Assembly: GCF_002930645.1 (NCBI RefSeq)
Contig: NZ_PSNW01000016.1
Span: forward strand, 1 to 64,000
Source: Solimonas fluminis
Lineage (GTDB): Bacteria > Pseudomonadota > Gammaproteobacteria > Nevskiales > Nevskiaceae
Direction of reading: 5' to 3'
DNA length: 64,000 nucleotides
Shown here: positions 59,026 to 64,000 of the stretch, piece after piece
How the letters are laid out: every line of letters begins with the position of its first letter
How positions within the stretch are numbered: the first letter of the stretch is position 1
Notes under the pieces: generated by a model
Databases searched by the model: none
What the model was told of the DNA's origin: nothing
The model's input: the letters and a program-made list of their open reading frames with translations, nothing else
Made by a program: the position numbers and the translations under genes

Positions 59026-59378
59026 TTCATTCCCGTTCTCGCGCGGCCTATCGGAATGCCGGAAAGGCAACATCCGGCCGCTGCGCAGCGCCTCTCATGA
59101 ACGGAATCTCCTCGAACCATTGTCCTGGCCGCGGATTCTTCTTCACAAGATGTCCTTCCGGACGATTCATGTGATTTCCGGAAATGCCGCGGGGACGGCA
59201 CTTACAGGAGTTTGCATGCGGGGGTAAAGATGACTTCTGTAAAATCAGCGTGGGCATGGAAGCTTAGCCGCGGATGTCACCAAAAAGGACAGACCTTCTC
59301 CTGGCCGTTCGGTGAACAGGCGTGGTTGCTATATTCGGACACTCCAGACCAGCCTGCGACGGATCGCGGTGACAGGAC
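59026..59378. promoter_or_regulatory. Divergent promoter region of esterase 1 and AraC
   Basis: About 350 bp between divergent starts. No perfect palindrome stands out; a segment near 59,150 (TCCGGACGATTC) only partly resembles the motif at 62,079 and 63,910. Confidence 0.45.
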
Positions 59379-60383
59379 ATGCAGATTTCCCGAAGTATCT
59401 ACAGCATCGTGCAAATGGTGGACGTGGCCACCGAACTCGGCATGCCGACGAGCGCCTGCCTGGCGAATTCGGACATCGAGCCGGAGCAGTTGCTTCAGCT
59501 GGAACTGCAGGTCCATCCGCAGCAGGAGTTCGCCGTCATCGCCAATATCATGCGCGGCCTGCCGCAGGTGCCGGCGCTGGGCCTGCGCATGGCGGCGCGA
59601 TTCCACATGCCGGTCTATGGTGTCCTGACATTCGCCATGTGCAGCTGCGCGACGACCGGTGACGCTGTGGACCTGGGCCTGAGCTACCACGAGTTGAGCT
59701 TCACGCTGGTGGAGAAGCACCAGCAGATCGTCGGCAAGGACCTGGTCTTCACCTTCGGCGACCGCCATATTCCCGCCCCGCTGCGCCAGCTCGTCGTGGA
59801 GCGGGACCTGTTCGCCCTGCCCCGGGTCATGGAGGAGGTGTTCTCGCGCCCGATGCCGAAACGCGCCGTGCGCTTCGCCTTCCCGCCCCCGCCGCATGCC
59901 AGGCGCTACGCCGAGCTCCTCGGCTTCGAGCCCGAGTTCAATGCGCCGGCGCACCAGATCGTCGTCGATGCCGAGTTCAGGAAGATTCCGATGCCACAGG
60001 CCAATGCCGCCATGCTGCGGCATTGCCAGGCCCAGCTGCAGGCCATCGTGAGCCGGCGCAAGACCTGGGGCGGCACCGCGGGCAGGGTGCGCGACATGCT
60101 GCTGCGCCATCCGGACATGGGCCCCGACATGGAGGCGGTGGCGGCCGAGCTGCGCATGACCTCGCGCAACCTGCGCCGCATGCTGGAGGCGGAGAACACC
60201 TCGTTCAGGAGCCTGGCGGACGAGGTTCGCCAGACGCTGGCGGAAGAGCTGCTGGGGCTCGGCAAGTTCAGCGTGAAGGAAGTCGCTGCCCGCCTGGGCT
60301 ACAGCGAGGTATCCAGCTTCACCAACGCCTTCAAGCGCTGGACCGGACGGGCGCCGCGCGACTGGCGCTCCGCCCAGCGCTAG
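59379..60383 (+). CDS. AraC-family regulator, Arabinose_bd type
   Basis: 334 aa. The N-terminal Arabinose_bd-like domain is at about 15-200 (VTELGMPTSACLANSDIEPEQL-type start, AARFHMPVYGVLTFAMCSCATTGDAV). The HTH_18 is at about 245-330 (MEAVAAELRMTSRNLRRMLEAENTSFRSL, VKEVAARLGYSEVSSFTNAFKRWTGRAP). It lies between the two esterase lipoprotein genes and probably controls them; it is also the nearest regulator to the shared 45-bp motif at 62.1 and 63.9 kb. Confidence 0.92.
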   Translation: MQISRSIYSIVQMVDVATELGMPTSACLANSDIEPEQLLQLELQVHPQQEFAVIANIMRGLPQVPALGLRMAARFHMPVYGVLTFAMCSCATTGDAVDLGLSYHELSFTLVEKHQQIVGKDLVFTFGDRHIPAPLRQLVVERDLFALPRVMEEVFSRPMPKRAVRFAFPPPPHARRYAELLGFEPEFNAPAHQIVVDAEFRKIPMPQANAAMLRHCQAQLQAIVSRRKTWGGTAGRVRDMLLRHPDMGPDMEAVAAELRMTSRNLRRMLEAENTSFRSLADEVRQTLAEELLGLGKFSVKEVAARLGYSEVSSFTNAFKRWTGRAPRDWRSAQR

Positions 60384-60420
60384 CCTCGAAGCCCGCTTCG
60401 CCCGTGCCGGGCCGCGGCGC

Positions 60421-61488
60421 TCAGGGCCGGAATTCCGCGCAGGGCAGCGCGGTATCGGACCGGCGGAAGCGCTTGAGGAAGGCCCAGGTCAATTCGGCGC
60501 CGCTGGGGGCCTGGGGGTCGGTGAAGCCGCGCAGCTTGGGATCGTCGGAACCGCCCGGCCAGAAATGCTCCATCTCCTCGATGCGTACCTGCTCGAGAAT
60601 CCGGCACCCGTCCTCGTCCTTGTAGGTATCCACATGATAGGGATACCCGGACTTCGGCGTGATATCGACCGTTTCCGTGGGTGACAGCGGGAAGGGGGCG
60701 TTCAGGTTGCCCGAGGCCACCAGGTTGTTCGTCATCAGCCATTGCCGGACGGCATGCGCGCCGCTCGCGGGCGTGGCAGCCGCGTCCTTGTCGCCCTGGA
60801 TGTTGATCACCGGCAGGATGCGCGCATGCGAGCCCATCGCCTGGTAAGCCGCCATCGCGAGCAATTCGGGACGCAGCAGCAGGGGCCCCAGGGGCTGGCC
60901 GATACCGGCCAGCCCGATGCCGTAGGCGCCGGATTCCACCAGGCCGATGGCGGCATACAGGTCCGGATAGGTCGCTCCCATGATGCTGGTCATCCAGCCG
61001 CCGGCCGACATGCCGACGATGTAGACGCGCTCCGGGTCGACGTTCCAGGTGGCCATGGCCTGGCGCGTGAGTTCCGCGATGGCCTGCGCATCCCCCACGT
61101 CACGCTGCATTTCCGCGGGATTGTAGAAATGCCAGGCCTGCAGCGGATGCTGGCCGAGCGCGGTGTCGGTCTCGTGGTCCGGATACATGACGATGAAGCG
61201 CTCGCGCGCCGCGACCACGTCGTAGAGGTTCGCCGCACGCTGCTGTTCGGCCGTGGTATTGGCGCCGTGCAGCACCACCACCATCGGAGCCGGCTTGTCG
61301 GGCCTGACCGAACCCGGGATGTAGACCAGGCTGCGGTATGTTCCGAAGGCGTTGGCGTAGTAGATCTCCGCATTCGTGTCGCCGGCCTCCGGCTCCTCCG
61401 ATCTCTGGCTGGAACATCCGGCCATGACCAGCGTCAGGAACCCCAAGGCGAACGCCAGGCGGCGCCGCTGCTTGCCCATACCCACCAT
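60421..61488 (-). CDS. PHB-depolymerase-like lipoprotein esterase 2
   Basis: 355 aa. The signal peptide ends in the lipobox LVMAGC. Catalytic features: VVLHGAN, the nucleophile elbow VGMSAGGW (GxSxG), the acid region DKDAA, and the His in EEMEHFWPGG. It is about the same length and layout as esterase 1 (shared NLYDVVAARERFIVMYPD, AIAELTRQAMATWNVDPERVYIVG), so a tandem duplication around the AraC gene is likely. GGAGAG lies eight bases upstream. The substrate is a polyester or ester, not determined. Confidence 0.9.
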   Translation of the reverse strand: MVGMGKQRRRLAFALGFLTLVMAGCSSQRSEEPEAGDTNAEIYYANAFGTYRSLVYIPGSVRPDKPAPMVVVLHGANTTAEQQRAANLYDVVAARERFIVMYPDHETDTALGQHPLQAWHFYNPAEMQRDVGDAQAIAELTRQAMATWNVDPERVYIVGMSAGGWMTSIMGATYPDLYAAIGLVESGAYGIGLAGIGQPLGPLLLRPELLAMAAYQAMGSHARILPVINIQGDKDAAATPASGAHAVRQWLMTNNLVASGNLNAPFPLSPTETVDITPKSGYPYHVDTYKDEDGCRILEQVRIEEMEHFWPGGSDDPKLRGFTDPQAPSGAELTWAFLKRFRRSDTALPCAEFRP

Positions 61489-61649
61489 GGTCTTCTCTCC
61501 CCCTCTTTTATTTTCGTTCCCGCGGCCTGCGGCCTGCGGGTGGTTCGGTCCGCTGCCGGAGTGGACGATGCCTCCGGGGCAGTGCTGAACTCAAGCGGTG
61601 CCTCGACGGCCCCTGAAGGACAAGGCGGCGAACACGGGATGCACCCTCT

Positions 61650-62015
61650 TCAAGGGGGCGGCGGATGGCTGCCGAGCGCCACCGGAAGGGGCCGGCGCGC
61701 TCGCGCCGGCTGCAGCGGCGGCCGGACGCGCGGCGGAGGTATGGCCGCCGCATCTTCTTCCGGGGCCGGGACGCCGGTGATGAGCTGGTAGACCTTCGAT
61801 GCGTCCTCAAAGGAGAAGAAGTCTCCCACGGCGACCGCCGGGCCGCCGGGAGTCCAGCCGAAGAGGCGCCAGAAAGCCCGGCCCCGGCTGCCGAAGGCCA
61901 TCCTCAGCGCCGCGTCGCGGCTGGCGCAGCGCTCGACCAGGCCGTTCTGCCCATCCTCGTAGACCGGGCAGATCTCGTATCGGGAAAACCGGTCGGCGGC
62001 CAAAGAGATTCCCAT
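61650..62015 (-). CDS. Hypothetical protein of about 121 aa
   Basis: Unrecognised. The central part (SRYEICPVYEDGQNGLVERCASRDAALRMAFGSRGRAFWRLFGWTPGGPAVAVGDFFSFEDASKVYQLITG) looks like real protein sequence; the C-terminus is Pro/Arg-rich. ATG 62,015 is chosen over a GTG at 62,132 because the longer frame would cover the conserved 45-bp motif. The ribosome site is weak. Confidence 0.5.
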   Translation of the reverse strand: MGISLAADRFSRYEICPVYEDGQNGLVERCASRDAALRMAFGSRGRAFWRLFGWTPGGPAVAVGDFFSFEDASKVYQLITGVPAPEEDAAAIPPPRVRPPLQPARARRPLPVALGSHPPPP

Positions 62016-62078
62016 CCGGGATGCTGTCCTCAGAACAAGTCGCTGCGAATCCGCGCAGGTTAAGAATTCCGAGGCGCC

Positions 62079-62123
62079 CTTCAAATGCTCGCGGAGGACG
62101 TCCCTTGCTAATTCCGGACATTG
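62079..62123 (-). promoter_or_regulatory. 45-bp shared upstream motif, copy 1
   Basis: CTTCAAATGCTC ... GGACGTC ... TCCGGACATTG (plus strand). It matches 63,910-63,954 at 36 of 45 positions with no gaps, 64 bp before the hypothetical gene. On the minus strand TGTCC and CGTCC recur exactly 20 bp apart, like AraC half-sites. Confidence 0.65.
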
Positions 62124-62130
62124 CTCCGCC

Positions 62131-62161
62131 ACCGCGGATGCTGCGTTGCAGCATCCGCGGT
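62131..62161. terminator. 14-bp perfect hairpin after the beta-helix gene
   Basis: The stem ACCGCGGATGCTGC/GCAGCATCCGCGGT with a 3-nt loop, 22 bp past the stop at 62,184. No T-run, so its role as an intrinsic terminator is uncertain. Confidence 0.55.
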
Positions 62162-62183
62162 CGGGAGACGGGAGAGGACGGAC

Positions 62184-63800
62184 TCAGTTCGGCTGGTGGA
62201 ACCCGCGCGTGGGCGCGACGGCCGGCGACACGGGGTTGCCGAAGTAGTCGCGGTCGCCGCTGCCGCTGATGACGGCACCCGTGCCCACCGCCGGAGAGGT
62301 CAGTGCCAGGCCGTAGCCCGCCACCGCGCCGAGGCCCTCCGGCGCCACGGCCAGCGGGGCGATCATCTGCGGGTCGGCGGTGATCTTGTAGGCGTCGGCC
62401 GGCTCGCCCGCGGTATGGTTGCCGAAGATCAGGTTGTGGCTGATCGTGGTGCCGTTGCCCTTGGGCTGCTCCCAGGTGCCGGTGCCGTGGTTGACGATCA
62501 CGTTGTTGCGGAAGCTCCAGGGGTTGTGGTTGTCGCCGTCCCAGCCGGACTGGTAGGTGGGACGCGACGACAGGCCCGGCGCGATGTAGGCGGTGTTGTT
62601 GTAGATCTTCGCGCCGGACATGAGGCCGCTGGAGAGCGTGAAGACACCGTTGGCGACGAAGGCATCGTTGACGCTGAGGTTGTAGCGCACGGTGGCGTTG
62701 GTGCCGGAGAACAGGCCGCCCATCAGCAGGATCATGCCGCCTTCGTTGTCGTGGCTGTAGTTGTACTGCACCACGGAGTTGCTGGTCAGCAGGTCGACAT
62801 CATAGGCCTGGCCGTCGACGACGTTGAAGCGAACGCCGGAAACCTCGTTGAACTGCATCGTGCTGTTGATCGTCTTGGCGATGAACATGCCGACGGTACC
62901 CGGCTGGGTCGAACCCGAAACGGTGACCAAGCCGGCCGTGTCGATGCGGTTGCGCTCGATGAGGTTGTTGACCGAGCCGGCGAGGATGATGCCGTCGCCG
63001 TCGATGTCCTTCAGGCGGTTGCCGGCGATCGTGACGTTCTTGCTCAGCGCGTCCTGGGCGACGAGGTAGAACAGGAAGCCCGTGGAATTGTCGTTGAAGA
63101 CAATGCCGGTCCGGCCGACGCGCTCGACGACGTTGTCGAGGATCTGCACGCCGTCGTAGCTGCTGGCGCCGTTGGAGAGCCCGTTCATCGTGTCGGCCAC
63201 CACGGCGATGCCGCCATTGGTCTGCGCGTTGGCGCCGGAGCACTCGAAGCAGCCGTTGACGTCGTGGACGTAATTGTCGCGGATGACGATGCCGTGCTTG
63301 CCGGTGCCGCTGCTGTTGTAGGCCATGATGCCGCTGCGGTTGGCGCCCCGGGCCGAGGTCGTGCCCACGTTGTTGGTACCGGTGTCGTTGACGACCTCCA
63401 GTCCGGTCACCGTCCAGTGCGAAACGTTGTGCAGCAGCACCGCCGCCCCGCCCGCGCCGCCGCCCGCCACGTTGCGGCCGTCGACGATGGGCCGGGGGCC
63501 GTCGCCGTAGGCGCCGATGGTGATCGGGTTGCCGCTCACGCCCGAGCCTTTCGGCTTGAGCTGCTCCACCCACTGCTGGCCGGCGCGCAGCAGGATCTTG
63601 TCCCCGGCGCCGAAGGTGATCGTGTTGACCTTGGCCAGCGTCTTCCAGGGCGCTGCCTGGCTCGTGCCGGGATTGCCGTCTGCACCGGCGCTGGCATCGA
63701 CGTAGTACGTCGTATTCAAGGCGTAGGCCGGCATGGCGCCCAGCAGGACGCCCGCGCCCAAGAGGGCGGCTGCCGCCCGGTTCCTGTGATTCCTTTCCAT
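62184..63800 (-). CDS. Secreted right-handed beta-helix protein
   Basis: 538 aa with a signal peptide ending LLGAMPAYA. The body starts with TTYYVDASAGADGNPGTSQAAPWKTLAKVN, a typical pectate-lyase/DUF1565-like opening, followed by many parallel-helix coils with N-ladders (IVIRDNYVHDVNG, VQILDNVVERVG, VTIAGNRLKDIDGDGI, NLIERNRIDTAG). It is probably a polysaccharide-binding or lyase protein; catalytic residues are not assigned. GGAGG lies seven bases upstream, and the 45-bp motif lies 110 bp upstream. Confidence 0.88.
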   Translation of the reverse strand: MERNHRNRAAAALLGAGVLLGAMPAYALNTTYYVDASAGADGNPGTSQAAPWKTLAKVNTITFGAGDKILLRAGQQWVEQLKPKGSGVSGNPITIGAYGDGPRPIVDGRNVAGGGAGGAAVLLHNVSHWTVTGLEVVNDTGTNNVGTTSARGANRSGIMAYNSSGTGKHGIVIRDNYVHDVNGCFECSGANAQTNGGIAVVADTMNGLSNGASSYDGVQILDNVVERVGRTGIVFNDNSTGFLFYLVAQDALSKNVTIAGNRLKDIDGDGIILAGSVNNLIERNRIDTAGLVTVSGSTQPGTVGMFIAKTINSTMQFNEVSGVRFNVVDGQAYDVDLLTSNSVVQYNYSHDNEGGMILLMGGLFSGTNATVRYNLSVNDAFVANGVFTLSSGLMSGAKIYNNTAYIAPGLSSRPTYQSGWDGDNHNPWSFRNNVIVNHGTGTWEQPKGNGTTISHNLIFGNHTAGEPADAYKITADPQMIAPLAVAPEGLGAVAGYGLALTSPAVGTGAVISGSGDRDYFGNPVSPAVAPTRGFHQPN

Positions 63801-63909
63801 CTGATCTCCTCCGTGATGACCGGCCAGGACGACAAGGGCGTCATCCGAAGCTCGGCAGAAATGGCGACTGGGGGAACGCCCCCGCGCACATTAGGAACTC
63901 GCGCGGCGG

Positions 63910-63954
63910 CTTCAAATGCTCAGGGCGGACGTCAGTTGTTCGATCCGGACATTG
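63910..63954 (-). promoter_or_regulatory. 45-bp shared upstream motif, copy 2
   Basis: The partner of 62,079-62,123. On the minus strand TGTCCG and CGTCCG are exactly 20 bp apart. It lies upstream of the beta-helix gene, so that gene and the hypothetical gene probably share a regulator. Confidence 0.65.
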
Positions 63955-64000
63955 AGCGCTAGCCGGAACCCGGGAGGCAGCGGCCTATCGCCTGGCCAGC

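Noticed and set aside
62131-62161. Perfect 14-bp hairpin as a proven intrinsic terminator
   Set aside because: There is no T-run on either side; it is listed with low confidence only.
1-64000. CRISPR arrays, tRNA and rRNA genes
   Set aside because: No regularly spaced repeats, no cloverleaf-like sequence and no rRNA signature were seen.

Overview
The window is high-GC DNA with tightly packed bacterial genes. TonB-dependent receptor, RND efflux, RpoN, GcvA-like LysR, Arabinose_bd/AraC regulators, DUF1329, thermostable-hemolysin-like and PHB-depolymerase-type lipoproteins together suggest a gammaproteobacterium, probably of the Nevskiales/Solimonadaceae kind that degrades hydrocarbons, steroids or aromatics. 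There is no rRNA or tRNA in view, so this taxonomic placement is inference.

Layout. 1-2.1 kb: an OmpA-like barrel (cut by the window edge) and an Ig-repeat lipoprotein. 2.9-10.9 kb: a stress/DNA-repair block with Ku and LigD (NHEJ), a short sigma-54 paralogue, BON, PRC-barrel and DUF4142 proteins, and small proteins. 11.1-15.9 kb: SDR plus MFS, LuxR and LysR regulators, and an RNase T2-fold protein that has lost its catalytic residues. 15.9-27.5 kb: a catabolic region with a FAD ketosteroid-dehydrogenase-like enzyme, a DapB-like oxidoreductase, two acyl-CoA ligases, a carboxymuconolactone-decarboxylase-like protein, an SDR, then an AraC regulator, a beta-propeller and a Rieske oxygenase. 27.6-40 kb: an RND efflux pair, a TonB receptor, a MaoC/FAS1-like hydratase, another acyl-CoA ligase and its AraC regulator, with REP-like repeats between.

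40.2-44.5 kb: a translationally coupled five-gene operon (thermostable-hemolysin-like protein, AMP-ligase, HO-like di-iron oxidase, SDR, TPR protein) that looks like a small biosynthetic system. 44.7-49.5 kb: porin and PstS-like genes, divergent from a histidine kinase/NtrC pair.

50.2-55.6 kb: a visibly AT-richer segment carrying one degenerate and four good attC-like recombination sites, with single minus-strand genes between them and no integrase. This looks like a CALIN (an integron cassette cluster lacking its integrase). One cassette encodes a DUF4393/Abi-alpha abortive-infection protein, one a DUF4274 protein, and one an unknown membrane protein. The largest interval, bounded by two 57-bp direct repeats, holds an HxlR regulator, a haloalkane-dehalogenase-fold hydrolase whose nucleophile Asp is Asn, and a glutathione S-transferase.

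55.8-64 kb: a small lipoprotein, DUF1329, two paralogous PHB-depolymerase-like lipoprotein esterases either side of an AraC regulator, a hypothetical gene and a right-handed beta-helix protein. The last two share a 45-bp upstream motif with the spacing of an AraC-type operator.

The strongest leads are the cassette array with its defence-type cargo, the hemolysin/ligase/HO-like oxidase operon, the RNase T2 and dehalogenase relatives with altered active sites, and the interleaved inverted repeats upstream of the hemolysin-like operon.
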